From Pseudobutyrivibrio xylanivorans (GTDB taxonomy: Bacteria > Bacillota > Clostridia > Lachnospirales > Lachnospiraceae): a DNA stretch of 64,000 nucleotides. This document shows, piece after piece, positions 46,039-56,428 of this stretch; position 1 is the first letter of the stretch, and each line of letters starts with the position of its first letter. Both the position numbers and the translations under genes were made by a program. The stretch is from contig NZ_CP043028.1 of assembly GCF_008935055.1 (NCBI RefSeq), positions 1,890,501-1,954,500 of the forward strand, read 5' to 3'. The notes beneath the pieces were generated by a model, which was not told the DNA's origin, searched no databases, and saw only the letters and a program-made list of their open reading frames with translations.

Positions 46039-47364
46039 TTATTTTATCATATTTTTCGCCATATCCAACAGAATTTGTCTGTCATTTAATTGTGGATTAT
46101 CCACAACTTCATCAAATATAGCCTTTAAAACCTCTCCGATGCGCTGTCCTTGAGGAACACCCATCTCTATCAAGTCCTTGCCGTTAATCTTTAAATCCTT
46201 GATTCTCAGGCAATCCCCTGCTGCAATAATACTGTTAAATACCTGTTCCAGCTCATCCACATAAGCAAGCTTTTCCTCTCGATGATACATGGACTGAGCC
46301 AGTAAATCTGCCCGTTTCACAGCTAATAAATCCTGGAAATTTTCCTGCCCAACACGAATAATCATTCTGCGGACATTCCGCTCATTTATCTCCGGCCTGT
46401 CATCGTGATTTTTAACCAAATTGCAGACTCTGTCCGTTGTATCATTATCAAATTTCAGACGGCGAAGCACAGTCCGTGCCATATCAGCCCCCTTTACTGG
46501 GTGCATCTTAAAGTGATTCTGTCCATTGTCATCAGTAGTCTTGCAAACAGGCTTCGCAATATCGTGAAGCATCATAGCGAGTCTAAGCACCTTTTCCGGC
46601 GCCACTAATCCCATTGAAACAATAGTATGCTCACCAACTGAATACATATGATGCTTGTTCACTTGATCGCACTGCATCATTGCGTCAAACTCTGGGAAAA
46701 ATATCTTGGTAAGTCCAGTCTCATACACCTGACGAATCCTCTCTGGATGTTCAGATGTCACAAGCTTCACCATCTCCACTTGAATACGCTCCGCACTGAT
46801 ACGCTCCAAGGTTTGTGCCAAGTCGCATACCGCCTGATAAGTATCAGCCTCAATCTCGAACCCAAGCTGTGCGGAAAATCTGAGAGCTCTAAGCATACGA
46901 AGAGCATCCTCAGTGAAACGCTCGATAGGATTTCCAACAGCTCTAATAATTCCAGCCTCTAAATCAGCCTCTCCACCAAATAAATCAACAAGTCCCTTGG
47001 TATCGTTATAAGCCATCGCATTAATAGTGAAATCGCGACGCTTTAGATCCTCCTCAAGAGAAGCTGTGAAGGTAACCTCCTTAGGATGACGACCATCCTC
47101 ATACTTACCATCAACACGATAGGTAGTAACCTCGTAGCCCACACCGTGCATAAGTACAGTAACAGTACCATGCTCAATGCCAGTGTCAAAAGTGCGCTTA
47201 AATAAGGCTTTGACCTGTTCAGGCAAAGCCGAGGTGGTAATATCCCAATCGTGAGGATTTTTCCCTAGAATGCAGTCACGGACACAGCCGCCTACTGCAT
47301 AGGCTTCGTGTCCGTTAGATTCTAATATCGATATAATATTTTGAACGTCTGCTGGTAAATTCAT
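46039..47364 (-). CDS. cca: CCA tRNA nucleotidyltransferase with HD domain
   Basis: 441 aa. The class II head has GGCVRD and the catalytic HDWDITT, then RRDFTINAMAYN and the neck motif ALRMLRALRF. The C-terminal HD phosphohydrolase domain (MLHDIAKP) may remove 3' phosphates. It repairs or adds the tRNA 3' CCA. The gene starts one base after the proS stop, so the two are translationally coupled. Confidence 0.95.
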   Translation of the reverse strand: MNLPADVQNIISILESNGHEAYAVGGCVRDCILGKNPHDWDITTSALPEQVKALFKRTFDTGIEHGTVTVLMHGVGYEVTTYRVDGKYEDGRHPKEVTFTASLEEDLKRRDFTINAMAYNDTKGLVDLFGGEADLEAGIIRAVGNPIERFTEDALRMLRALRFSAQLGFEIEADTYQAVCDLAQTLERISAERIQVEMVKLVTSEHPERIRQVYETGLTKIFFPEFDAMMQCDQVNKHHMYSVGEHTIVSMGLVAPEKVLRLAMMLHDIAKPVCKTTDDNGQNHFKMHPVKGADMARTVLRRLKFDNDTTDRVCNLVKNHDDRPEINERNVRRMIIRVGQENFQDLLAVKRADLLAQSMYHREEKLAYVDELEQVFNSIIAAGDCLRIKDLKINGKDLIEMGVPQGQRIGEVLKAIFDEVVDNPQLNDRQILLDMAKNMIK

Positions 47365-47365
47365 A

Positions 47366-48805
47366 TTAATAAGCTTTACCCCAATATACTAACTTCTTAG
47401 CTGGCTTACCGCAGCATGCACATACGTCAGAAATCTGCTCCTGATCGTTGAATGGCATACAACGTGAAGTAACAGCTAAATCTTCTTTTATCTTGTTCTC
47501 ACAAGCCTCGTCCTCGCACCACATAGCACGAATGAAACCTGGCTTGTTGTTTGCAATCTCTGTAAACTCAGCATAGTTGTGAGCATCCCAGATGTGGCTG
47601 TCACGGTGTGCCTTTGCTCTTTCAAACATATCCTTCTGGATTGTCTCAAGAAGCTCTGCAACCTTTGCCTCTACCTGATCAAGTGGACACTCAATCTTCT
47701 CGCGTGTATCACGGCGAACAAGTACACACTTGCCTGCTTCAATATCCTTTGGTCCAAGCTCTACACGAACAGGGATACCGCGCATCTCTGCCTCAGAGAA
47801 CTTCCAACCTGGTGACTTGTCTGAATCATCAAGCTTAGCACGCATAGTCTTGCCAAGCTTCTCACAAACCTCTGCAGCCTTCTCAAGTACGCCTTCCTTC
47901 TTCTGCTGAATAGGAATAACGATAACCTGTGTAGGTGCAATACGTGGTGGAAGTACAAGACCTGAATCATCTCCATGTACCATAATGATAGCACCGATAA
48001 GACGTGTAGTCATGCCCCATGATGTCTGATGTACATACTGAAGCTGATTATTCTTGTCAGAGTACTGAATACCAAATGGCTTTGAGAAGTTCTGGCCAAA
48101 ATTGTGTGATGTACCAGACTGTAAAGCCTTACCATCGTGCATGAGCGCCTCGATTGTATATGTAGCCTCAGCACCTGCGAACTTCTCCTTTTCAGTCTTC
48201 TGTCCGCGAACTACAGGCATAGCAAGCACTTCCTCACAGAAGTCTGCATAGAGATTAAGCATCTGAACTGTACGAGCCTCTGCTTCCTCTGCTGTAGCAT
48301 GAGCTGTGTGGCCTTCCTGCCATAAGAACTCTCTAGAACGAAGGAATGGACGTGTCTCCTTCTCCCAACGAACTACTGAGCACCACTGGTTGTAAACCTT
48401 TGGTAAATCTCTGTGAGAGTGAATAATATCCTTATAGAAATCACAGAAAAGAGTTTCAGATGTAGGACGAACGCAAAGACGCTCCTGAAGCGGGTTAAGA
48501 CCACCGTGTGTAACCCAAGCTACCTCTGGTGCAAACCCCTCAACATGATCCTTCTCAACCTGAAGAAGACTCTCCGGGATAAACATAGGCATGTATACGT
48601 TCTGAACGCCTGTCTCCTTGAATCTTCTGTCTAACTCGTGCTGGATGTTTTCCCAAATAGCGTACCCATCGGGCTTGATAATCATGCATCCTTTTACTGA
48701 TGAATATGCAATCAAATCAGCCTTAACAACAACATCGGTATACCATTGAGCGAAATCCTCTGACATAGAGGTAATCGCTTCTACCAGCTTTTTTTCCTGT
48801 GCCAT
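47366..48805 (-). CDS. proS: Prolyl-tRNA synthetase, short archaeal/eukaryotic type
   Basis: 479 aa without the bacterial editing insertion. Class II motifs are visible: motif 2 [12 protein letters not shown] and [19 protein letters not shown], motif 3 [13 protein letters not shown]. The C-terminal zinc-binding-like tail has [13 protein letters not shown] and [10 protein letters not shown]. It charges tRNA-Pro. GGAG precedes the ATG. Many Lachnospiraceae use this short form. Confidence 0.96.
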   Translation of the reverse strand: MAQEKKLVEAITSMSEDFAQWYTDVVVKADLIAYSSVKGCMIIKPDGYAIWENIQHELDRRFKETGVQNVYMPMFIPESLLQVEKDHVEGFAPEVAWVTHGGLNPLQERLCVRPTSETLFCDFYKDIIHSHRDLPKVYNQWCSVVRWEKETRPFLRSREFLWQEGHTAHATAEEAEARTVQMLNLYADFCEEVLAMPVVRGQKTEKEKFAGAEATYTIEALMHDGKALQSGTSHNFGQNFSKPFGIQYSDKNNQLQYVHQTSWGMTTRLIGAIIMVHGDDSGLVLPPRIAPTQVIVIPIQQKKEGVLEKAAEVCEKLGKTMRAKLDDSDKSPGWKFSEAEMRGIPVRVELGPKDIEAGKCVLVRRDTREKIECPLDQVEAKVAELLETIQKDMFERAKAHRDSHIWDAHNYAEFTEIANNKPGFIRAMWCEDEACENKIKEDLAVTSRCMPFNDQEQISDVCACCGKPAKKLVYWGKAY

Positions 48806-48875
48806 TTTTTTCTCCTTACTTTTTATTTATAAAATCTATATAAGCTTCACTATTTTATACCAAAAGTAAAAACAA

Positions 48876-48899
48876 GTCCACCCCTTTGATAGGGTGGAC
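48876..48899 (-). terminator. Terminator of the GGDEF-EAL gene
   Basis: GTCCACCC / GGGTGGAC stem with 8-nt loop, then TTGTTTTT on the minus strand, 14 bp after the stop. Confidence 0.82.
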
Positions 48900-48912
48900 C
48901 TGTGTAAAATCA

Positions 48913-51195
48913 CTATAAATATATGTCCTCGAACTTCTTCACCGGAAGTGGCTTATTGAAATAGTATCCCTGCAGGTAGTCAGCTCCTGTGCCCTTAAGG
49001 TAATCAAGCTGCTCCTCTGTTTCTACACCTTCGATAATAACCATCATTCCAAGAGCCTTTGCAAGAGTTATGATTGTATTTACAATCTTGCGGCCTCTGT
49101 TCTGATTCTTATCCACAGAAAGGAAGGCCATATCCATCTTCAATATATCGGCCGGCACCTCCTTCAGCATGTTAAGTGAAGAATAACCGCTTCCAAAATC
49201 ATCAATTTCAATGAGGAATCCGTATTCCTTCAGAGATGTGATTATTTCTATCTGACGCTCCTTTTCGGTCATGAAAATCGATTCGGTGATTTCGATTTTC
49301 AGTCTTGAAGGATCAATGTGATACTTTTCAACCAACGAAACAAGGGTATCGTAGATATCCATGTAGTAAAAATCCTTCACGGAAACATTTACAGATATTG
49401 AAAGCTCGTCATGACCTAAAGAGGTCCAGTATGCCAAACGCTTTGCAGCCTGTTCCCAAATGTACTGATCCAGCTTGTAGATATATCCTGTTCGCTCCAA
49501 AAGTGGAATGAATGACACCGGTGCAATAATTCCACGGCTTGGATGAATCCATCTAACAAGCGCTTCGCAAAGTGTCATTCTGCCGTCAGTTGTAACAACC
49601 GGCTGCAGGAACATGGCAAACTGCCCTGTCTGCAAGGCCTCCTCGAACTCACCAAGGATTTTCTGTTCACTCATATATTCCCTGCGGAGCATATCACCAT
49701 AGTATGCGATGCTATTCTTAAAGCTATCCTTTATTGAATCTATTGCAAGGAATGCACCGTCACACATGGAAACAACAGTAGCATGTCTGTCGAAAATATC
49801 ATAGACACCTACCAAAATTACCATTCTATACTGAGAGTTGTTCATAAAATGGCTTACCTGGTTCATACCAGTCATGAACAGTTCCTCGCTGTAGCGATTC
49901 TTTGGCATAAGAATTGCAAATCTGTCGGATTCAAGTCTGGCAAATGCCGATGCACTAGAAATCTTCTCGCGAATCAAATCCGAACATCTGATAAGAAGCT
50001 TATCGCCCTCATCCACACCGTACATATCATTAATAAGCTTGAAACCCTTAATATTGGTGCAAACCATTACATACTCTGTGTGAGGGTTTTCATCCAGAAT
50101 GCGTCTAACCTCCTCGTAGAAGCTCTCACGCTTCAGAGCACCGGTCAGACTGTCGTGACTGTTGCGATATTTTTCCTCCTCGTATGCCAGGAAATCTCCT
50201 GTTACATCATAGAAAGAAAAGTAACAACCGCAGTAAAATCCCTTCTTATCGTACACCTTATTGAAGTGTACATCGAAACGGTATTCATCACCATTTATGT
50301 TGTAAATATCATTCCAATTAGCATTGGAGATTGAATTTGCATCCTTACCCTCTCGCCATTTTCTGAAACGCTCCTCAAGCAGCTTCTTATCACCACTTTG
50401 GCAAAACATTCTATTGGCAACCTGATTAGAATAGATATAGGAATCATTCTCATCAAAGGAAATCAAGGCACATTCCATTCGCTCGGTAATGGTGCTGAGC
50501 ATGAACTCCACAAACGTCTTCGGATTGTACATCAATGTGTAATAACTTACAAAAATTGATGCCACTGAATACAGACAAATTGATACATCCACCGGATAAT
50601 CGAAGAACAGATAAAGCACATTCAACAAAATAATTCCAGTAAACATCACCAAAATCGATAGATATCGATTTCGGTGAAATCCGCTTGTCTGCAGTGTTTT
50701 CTGGGCAAACATCAACACTATTAGAGCCACCAGGATATAGCAGAACACCAAGTGGACCACATAATAATCGTTGATAGCGAAGGAATAGAACCAGTCTTCA
50801 CCAATCGTAACCTGCTTAAGCATAAAAGCATGATGCCATTTGAAGTTGTGAAAAATGCTGATATTGTCGATTACCGCAATCGTTGTGGTTATCAGCGGTG
50901 CTGCGTATGTATCTTGCCAAATTTTAGTATAATGCCGGGCATAAAACATAAAGGTTATCAAGATCCAGTCAATACCAGCAAAATACGTGGCATATCCAAG
51001 CTCTGCATAAAGCTCTTCCCTGGCAGTTATCGCAAGGCAATAGGCCAAAGTTGTGACTATACCCACAATTAACAGCTGAATGATTGAAATATTCAGCTTG
51101 TTCTTTTTAATGATATGCCTGGTTGCAATATAAACCACGCAAGCCAGCATGATAAATACGGTAAGCAGAAAAAATAGTACGTATAGCTTAATCAA
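48913..51195 (-). CDS. Membrane GGDEF-EAL protein, likely c-di-GMP phosphodiesterase
   Basis: 760 aa. Seven or so membrane helices lie in residues 1-225, then a PAS-like segment (230-340). The GGDEF domain (DSLTGALKRESF) has the signature replaced by LESDRF, so cyclase activity is unlikely. The EAL domain keeps the catalytic set: EALVRW, ISVNVS, EITES, EIDDFGSGYSSL and EGVETEEQ, ending QGYYFNKPL. It probably degrades c-di-GMP in response to a membrane signal and may control the flagella encoded downstream. Confidence 0.9.
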   Translation of the reverse strand: MIKLYVLFFLLTVFIMLACVVYIATRHIIKKNKLNISIIQLLIVGIVTTLAYCLAITAREELYAELGYATYFAGIDWILITFMFYARHYTKIWQDTYAAPLITTTIAVIDNISIFHNFKWHHAFMLKQVTIGEDWFYSFAINDYYVVHLVFCYILVALIVLMFAQKTLQTSGFHRNRYLSILVMFTGIILLNVLYLFFDYPVDVSICLYSVASIFVSYYTLMYNPKTFVEFMLSTITERMECALISFDENDSYIYSNQVANRMFCQSGDKKLLEERFRKWREGKDANSISNANWNDIYNINGDEYRFDVHFNKVYDKKGFYCGCYFSFYDVTGDFLAYEEEKYRNSHDSLTGALKRESFYEEVRRILDENPHTEYVMVCTNIKGFKLINDMYGVDEGDKLLIRCSDLIREKISSASAFARLESDRFAILMPKNRYSEELFMTGMNQVSHFMNNSQYRMVILVGVYDIFDRHATVVSMCDGAFLAIDSIKDSFKNSIAYYGDMLRREYMSEQKILGEFEEALQTGQFAMFLQPVVTTDGRMTLCEALVRWIHPSRGIIAPVSFIPLLERTGYIYKLDQYIWEQAAKRLAYWTSLGHDELSISVNVSVKDFYYMDIYDTLVSLVEKYHIDPSRLKIEITESIFMTEKERQIEIITSLKEYGFLIEIDDFGSGYSSLNMLKEVPADILKMDMAFLSVDKNQNRGRKIVNTIITLAKALGMMVIIEGVETEEQLDYLKGTGADYLQGYYFNKPLPVKKFEDIYL

Positions 51196-51207
51196 ATGAT
51201 ATCCCCC

Positions 51208-51867
51208 TTAGCTGGCAACTTTGCTATCCTTGAAGTCTTCGCCTCTAGGAGTGCACTTAAAACTCATTGATTCGCCCGTGGTCGGATGTGTAAAGCCTAT
51301 AAACCAAGAGCAAAGTGAAAGATTTCTTCCTGTTGCTGCGCCACCGTATTTTACATCACCAAGAATTGGTGCGGTACGGCTTGCAAGCTGTATTCTGATT
51401 TGATGATGTCTGCCTGTGTGGAGCTCGATGTCCAATAGCTTTCTATCGTCCCACTGGTCTATTGTGTGGTACTCAAGCTCGGCACGCTTTGCTCTAGGAT
51501 CAGACGCCTTAACTACCTTTGATAAATTGGTGCGATTGTCCTTAACAAGATAATCAACCAGCTGCCCCTCCTCTGGGAAGGATTCCCTGGTTATAATAGC
51601 GTAGTAGCGCTTCTTGAAGCTATGCTCCGCTATCTGCTTTGTAAGATTATTTGCTGCCTCTTTAGTCTTAGCAAAAACCATCACGCCCTCAACAGGCTGA
51701 TCAAGTCTGTGAACCACATGAATCTCAGGGCTTTCCCCCTTGCCCTTTAAATAGTTGGAAATCTCACTTTCCATGTCCTTTTCGCCAATATTTCTTGTCT
51801 GTGTTGCTACCCCCGCAGGCTTATAACACACCAATATACTGGCATCTTCAAAAATTACGTCTACCAT
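51208..51867 (-). CDS. RluA-family pseudouridine synthase, no S4 domain
   Basis: 219 aa. Motifs: VCYKPAGVATQT, catalytic VVHRLDQPVEGVMVFAKT, LHTGRHHQIRIQLA and GDVKYGGA. HRLD is standard here, unlike the family member at 36070. Target unknown. It ends 12 bp before the GGDEF-EAL gene. GGGGGAAAT precedes the ATG. Confidence 0.92.
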   Translation of the reverse strand: MVDVIFEDASILVCYKPAGVATQTRNIGEKDMESEISNYLKGKGESPEIHVVHRLDQPVEGVMVFAKTKEAANNLTKQIAEHSFKKRYYAIITRESFPEEGQLVDYLVKDNRTNLSKVVKASDPRAKRAELEYHTIDQWDDRKLLDIELHTGRHHQIRIQLASRTAPILGDVKYGGAATGRNLSLCSWFIGFTHPTTGESMSFKCTPRGEDFKDSKVAS

Positions 51868-51974
51868 TACATTTCCCCCTGTAAAACTTTAATTTATCTT
51901 AACACTTTTAAAGTGCTAAATTCTGTGTTTTGTGTATTTTTCACACATTAGTCACATTTTCAGGTTCCAATCTC

Positions 51975-52664
51975 CTAAACCTTAAAGCGATAACCTACGC
52001 CCCAAATTGTCTCGATATACTGAGGCTTTGAAGTGTTAAGTTCTATTTTCTCACGAATTTTATTTACGTGCACTGTCACAGTTGAGATATCGCCAATGGA
52101 CTCCTCTCCCCAAAGGGTCTCAAAAAGCTGTTCCTTTGAGTAAATAACATTTGGATTTTCAGCTAAAAATGTGAGTAAATCAAACTCTTTCGCTGTAAAG
52201 ATTTTCTCCTCGCCATTTATCCAGACTCTACGGCTGGCCTTATCAATTCGAAGGCCTCTTATACTGATTTCATTTTTCTTGATTGCAGGTGACTGAACCA
52301 AGCGTTCATAGCGGGAAAGGTGTGCCTTTACACGGGCAACCAGCTCGCTTGGTGAAAATGGCTTTGTAATATAGTCATCTGCGCCAAGGCCAAGACCTCT
52401 GATTTTATCGATTTCTTCTTTCTTTGCTGTAACCATAAGAATTGGCACATTTTTCACCTCTCGGATTCGTTTGCAAAGCTCGAAACCATCCACTCCAGGA
52501 AGCATCAAATCCAGAATGTACATGTCATAGTTACCAGCCAAGGCCTTCTGCAGACCCTTCTCGCCATCTGCTTCTATATCCACCTCGAAGTTAGAAAGCT
52601 CCAAGTAATCCTTTTCAAGCTCCGCTATTGCTTCCTCATCCTCGATTATAAGAATTCTACTCAT
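51975..52664 (-). CDS. OmpR-family response regulator
   Basis: 229 aa. The receiver has the acidic pair in IEDEEA, the phospho-acceptor Asp near 52 (YILDLMLPG) and the K in FSPSELVARVKAH context. The C-terminal winged-helix is complete (IDKASRRVWINGEE; VTVHVNKIREKI; YIETIWGVGYRF). Its start overlaps the kinase stop by 8 bp, as for cognate pairs. Stimulus unknown. Confidence 0.94.
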   Translation of the reverse strand: MSRILIIEDEEAIAELEKDYLELSNFEVDIEADGEKGLQKALAGNYDMYILDLMLPGVDGFELCKRIREVKNVPILMVTAKKEEIDKIRGLGLGADDYITKPFSPSELVARVKAHLSRYERLVQSPAIKKNEISIRGLRIDKASRRVWINGEEKIFTAKEFDLLTFLAENPNVIYSKEQLFETLWGEESIGDISTVTVHVNKIREKIELNTSKPQYIETIWGVGYRFKV

Positions 52665-53802
52665 ACGCTACCTCCGTATACTTTCTGATTACAAAGTACA
52701 TTGTCGTACCTTCATTTTCCTTGCTGGTAACCCAAATCTTTCCGCCGTGGTCCTCAACAATCTTTTTAACAATAGAAAGACCGATTCCACTTCCACCTGC
52801 TGCAGAATTTCTGGAAGTGTCTGCTCGATAAAATCTATCAAAAACATAAGGCAAATCCCGTGTGGCGATTCCCTTGCCATTATCCGCTATCTCAACCTGT
52901 ACGAAATCTCCCACATCCTTAATCGTGATGGCGATTTTACTTGCAACATCTGCTCGCATATACTTCACAGAATTGCTGACGATATTATGAATAATTCGTC
53001 CAAGCTGCTCTGGGTCGGCAATTATAAGCACATCTGGGTCAACAAAATTCGCATAATCAAGGCGAATATGCTGATTTTCCAAATCCATTCCCAACTCCTC
53101 GATGCAGTCAGAAAAATAAGCATGAAGATTAAGCTTCTGGAAATTATATGGAATTTTGTTTGTATCGATGTTTGAATACAGGGTCAACTCATTGATGAGC
53201 GTATTCATCTCATTGGCCTTGTTGTAAATGGTGCGGATGTATTTCTCACGCTTTTCAGGGGTGTCTGCCACACCATCAAGCATTCCCTCTGCGTATCCCT
53301 TGATTGCAGTAATTGGAGTCTTCAGGTCATGGGCAATATTTGAAATGAGAGCTCGTTGTTCTGCCTCATCCTCCAACCTGTCCTTAGCATTATTCTTAAG
53401 TCGGACTCTCATATCCTCAAAAGCATTGCAAAGCTCCGACATTTCGTCCTTTCCTGTACTGGCTACACTAAAATCAAGATTGCCTTCTTTTACATTGTTG
53501 GCAGCCGCTTTTAGAGTTTTCAGTTGTGGTGCGATACCGCGGTATATCCAGACTATCATAATTACGGCAGTCAGTATCAAGATAATCAATTCAGCAATAC
53601 AAAAACTAACTACCAGCTCATTAAATTTACCACTATCATCCATATAGTTCTTAACTGCATGGACAAACTCGTTTGTTATTATCTGTCTTTCAGCCGCATC
53701 TTGTACCAAGCTTCTTATGGTAAGCATCAACGTGCTGAAAATTAAAACTGGGACAATGGTTATTATAAAAAATGATATTATTAAGCGGTTTTTTAGTTTC
53801 AT
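52657..53802 (-). CDS. Sensor histidine kinase
   Basis: 381 aa. Two membrane helices (residues 7-29 and about 66-88) flank a short outer loop. HAMP follows, then HisKA with the phospho-acceptor in ISNIAHDLKTPITAI, and the HATPase domain (N box HNIVSNSVKYM; GKGIATRDLPYVFDRFYR; GGSGIGLSIVKKI). The small outer loop suggests membrane or cell-wall stress sensing. GGAGACTGTTTT precedes the ATG. Confidence 0.94.
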   Translation of the reverse strand: MKLKNRLIISFFIITIVPVLIFSTLMLTIRSLVQDAAERQIITNEFVHAVKNYMDDSGKFNELVVSFCIAELIILILTAVIMIVWIYRGIAPQLKTLKAAANNVKEGNLDFSVASTGKDEMSELCNAFEDMRVRLKNNAKDRLEDEAEQRALISNIAHDLKTPITAIKGYAEGMLDGVADTPEKREKYIRTIYNKANEMNTLINELTLYSNIDTNKIPYNFQKLNLHAYFSDCIEELGMDLENQHIRLDYANFVDPDVLIIADPEQLGRIIHNIVSNSVKYMRADVASKIAITIKDVGDFVQVEIADNGKGIATRDLPYVFDRFYRADTSRNSAAGGSGIGLSIVKKIVEDHGGKIWVTSKENEGTTMYFVIRKYTEVAYE

Positions 53803-53818
53803 AAAACAGTCTCCAGAT

Positions 53819-53854
53819 ATAATAAAAGCAGTCCATATGGACTGCTTTTATTAT
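53819..53854. terminator. Perfect 36-bp palindromic terminator after metK
   Basis: 16-bp arms (ATAATAAAAGCAGTCC) with a 4-nt loop, followed by T-rich DNA on both strands. It ends metK and sits just upstream of the kinase gene, insulating the two. Confidence 0.85.
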
Positions 53855-53869
53855 ATCATATTGATAATT

Positions 53870-55051
53870 TTAAAGATATTTCTTTAAAGCATCTACCTTG
53901 TCTGTCTGCTCCCAAGGAAGCTTAACATCTGTACGGCCAAAGTGACCATAAGCAGCTGTTGGACGGTAGATTGGACGACGTAAGTCGAGCATCTTGATGA
54001 TACCTGCTGGACGAAGATCGAAGTTCTCGCGAACAATCTCAACAAGCTTCTCATCTGAAAGCTTACCTGTTCCGAAGGTATCTACCATGATAGATGTTGG
54101 CTCTGCAACGCCGATAGCGTATGAAAGCTGAATCTCGCACTTAGCTGCAAGGCCTGCGGCAACGATATTCTTTGCAACGTAGCGAGCTGCATAAGCACCT
54201 GAGCGGTCAACCTTTGTGCAATCCTTACCTGAGAATGCACCGCCGCCGTGACGAGCGTATCCGCCGTATGTATCAACGATGATCTTACGGCCTGTGAGGC
54301 CAGCATCACCGTGTGGGCCACCGATAACAAAGCGGCCTGTTGGATTGATGTAGAACTTTGTCTTAGCATCAATCATGTCCTTTGGAAGGACTGGATCGAA
54401 GACATACTTCTTAATGTCTGCGTGAATCTGTTCCTGAGTAACATCTTCATCATGCTGTGTAGATAAAACTACAGCTTCAAGTCTAACTGGCTTGCCAGCT
54501 TCGTCATACTCTACAGAAACCTGTGTCTTTCCGTCTGGACGGAGGTACTTAAGTGTACCGTCTTTGCGGACATTTGCGAGCTGTAGAGCAAGTCTATGAG
54601 CAAGAGAAATAGGATAAGGCATGAGCTCTTCTGTCTCGTTTGTAGCGAAACCGAACATCATACCCTGGTCACCAGCGCCTGTATCCAGGTCATCTGTAAG
54701 TGAGCCTTCCTTTGCCTCAAGAGCCTTGTCAACACCCATTGCAATGTCTGCGGATTGTTGATCAAGAGCGACCATAACAGCGCAAGAGTTTCCATCAATG
54801 CCTTTCTTTCCATCGTCATAACCGATTTCAAGAAGAGTCTTGCGAACAATAGCTGGAACGTCGAGCTGAGCCTTTGTTGTGATTTCTCCTGTAACAAGTA
54901 CGAAACCTGTACATGAAGCAGTCTCACAAGCTACTCTACTCATTGGGTCTTCAGCTAAGCAAGCATCGAGGATGGCATCCGATACGGCATCACAAACCTT
55001 ATCAGGATGGCCTTCTGTTACTGACTCTGAAGTAAAAAGTAACTTTTCCAT
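53870..55051 (-). CDS. metK: S-adenosylmethionine synthetase
   Basis: 393 aa. [44 protein letters not shown] and [16 protein letters not shown] are the conserved ATP/Met and metal sites. It makes the main methyl donor. GAGAG lies before the ATG (modest site). The leader carries nested inverted repeats (55089-55150) but no S-box sequence. Confidence 0.98.
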   Translation of the reverse strand: MEKLLFTSESVTEGHPDKVCDAVSDAILDACLAEDPMSRVACETASCTGFVLVTGEITTKAQLDVPAIVRKTLLEIGYDDGKKGIDGNSCAVMVALDQQSADIAMGVDKALEAKEGSLTDDLDTGAGDQGMMFGFATNETEELMPYPISLAHRLALQLANVRKDGTLKYLRPDGKTQVSVEYDEAGKPVRLEAVVLSTQHDEDVTQEQIHADIKKYVFDPVLPKDMIDAKTKFYINPTGRFVIGGPHGDAGLTGRKIIVDTYGGYARHGGGAFSGKDCTKVDRSGAYAARYVAKNIVAAGLAAKCEIQLSYAIGVAEPTSIMVDTFGTGKLSDEKLVEIVRENFDLRPAGIIKMLDLRRPIYRPTAAYGHFGRTDVKLPWEQTDKVDALKKYL

Positions 55052-55088
55052 TTTCGACTCTCTTTCTATAAAAATAAAAAATGAAATT

Positions 55089-55150
55089 TGCCTAAGACCA
55101 TACTTAGGTAGACTAAGTATATACCCCTAATGTCCCTTTAGCAATAGGCA
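55089..55150 (-). ncRNA. Candidate structured leader of metK
   Basis: On the minus strand TGCCTA (55145-55150) pairs with TAGGCA (55089-55094), enclosing a loop with AAAGGGACATTAGGGG and an 8-bp hairpin ATACTTAG-TCTAC-CTAAGTAT. A T-rich run follows. It could be an attenuator or an unrecognised regulatory RNA. SAM-I signature sequences are absent. Confidence 0.4.
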
Positions 55151-55282
55151 TATTGTTGCTTTTGTCTTAATTCACAACCATTTCACAAAAAATACTATTT
55201 TTTGTAACTACTGTGAAGTGTATTGTATTTAGATTTTTTCTTCCCTATAATTTATTTGTATAGACAATACGTGAGGTTGAAT

Positions 55283-56428
55283 ATGATTACACTGACTGTA
55301 GATGCACTAGAACCTAATATGATTGTAGCTGAGCCTGTGGTCACAAAGCGCGGTCAGGTTCTTATCAAAGCTGGCGATAAACTGACTCCGCAAATGATTG
55401 CCAAGCTCACTTTTTATAAGATAGAATCTGCAAATGTTGAGGAACCTGAACCTGAGGAAATTCCTGAGCCTGAGCAAGAAGTTGAGACCGAAACTAAGCC
55501 TGAAAAAAAAGAGTCTCCAAGCAAAGAAGCTTATGTAAGTAATCAGATTACCTATACCCAGAGGCTCAAGGCCTCACCTAAGTTTCAAAAATTCCAATCG
55601 GATTACGCACTTAATCTCACTACTCTGAAGGAAGATTTCAAAATCATCATTGCAGGAGGCGGTGCAGAGTGTATCGATTCTATGCTTAAAAATTGCGAGG
55701 CACTTTTCAAGTCAAAAACTGCTCTTGAACTTCTAGATATGCTAGGTAATATGCGAAACCTCGAGGATCCACTTTACTGTCACTCACTTAATGTAGCTCT
55801 CATCTCTCGCTGTATAGGAAAGTGGCTTCAGATGCCAAGAGAGGACTTAAACATTCTAACCCTTGCAGGCCTTTTACATGATATTGGAAAGACTCAAATT
55901 CCTGAAAGCATTTTGAATAAACCAGGGAAATACACCGATGAAGAATATGCAACCATGAAATCCCACCCTGTTCTTGGCAAAAAACTGTTAAATGATAAAG
56001 GTTTCGACCCAAGAATTCTCTATGCTGCACTCCAGCATCACGAACGAAGTGATGGCAGTGGTTATCCTAGAGGTTTAGAGGAGGATGAGATTGACGATTT
56101 TGCCAGCATTGTGGCTATAGCTGATGTGTACGATGCCATGACTTCTGCCCGTGCTCATCGCGACCCACTCTGCTCCTTCCAGGTCATCAACCAATTCGAA
56201 CAGGAAGGATTGAAGAAATTTAACACCAAATATATCCTCACCTTCTTGGAGCATATTGCCAACACCTATAACAACAGCCGAATTATGCTTAACAATGCAA
56301 AAACAGGCCGCGTGGTTTACATTAATAAATCAAACCTTTCACGACCTGTTGTTCAAATGGACACTGGTGATATAATAAATCTTGCTGACAGTGCCTTTAA
56401 TGACCTTTATATTAAATCGATTCTCTAA
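55283..56428 (+). CDS. HD-GYP domain protein, probable c-di-GMP phosphodiesterase
   Basis: 381 aa from the ATG at 55283, placed by GAGG 8 nt upstream (an ATG at 55223 lacks a site). The N-terminal DUF3391-like segment (LEPNMIVAEPVVTKRG) and a Pro/Glu-rich linker precede the catalytic region: HSLNVA, LLHDIGKT and HHERSDGSGYPRGL, all metal ligands present. It likely hydrolyses c-di-GMP. One of the few plus-strand genes here, convergent with recD2 (17-bp overlap). Confidence 0.92.
   Translation: MITLTVDALEPNMIVAEPVVTKRGQVLIKAGDKLTPQMIAKLTFYKIESANVEEPEPEEIPEPEQEVETETKPEKKESPSKEAYVSNQITYTQRLKASPKFQKFQSDYALNLTTLKEDFKIIIAGGGAECIDSMLKNCEALFKSKTALELLDMLGNMRNLEDPLYCHSLNVALISRCIGKWLQMPREDLNILTLAGLLHDIGKTQIPESILNKPGKYTDEEYATMKSHPVLGKKLLNDKGFDPRILYAALQHHERSDGSGYPRGLEEDEIDDFASIVAIADVYDAMTSARAHRDPLCSFQVINQFEQEGLKKFNTKYILTFLEHIANTYNNSRIMLNNAKTGRVVYINKSNLSRPVVQMDTGDIINLADSAFNDLYIKSIL

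Noticed and set aside
55052..55222. SAM-I or SAM-II riboswitch before metK
   Set aside because: None of the conserved S-box core sequences is present; only an unassigned hairpin arrangement remains.
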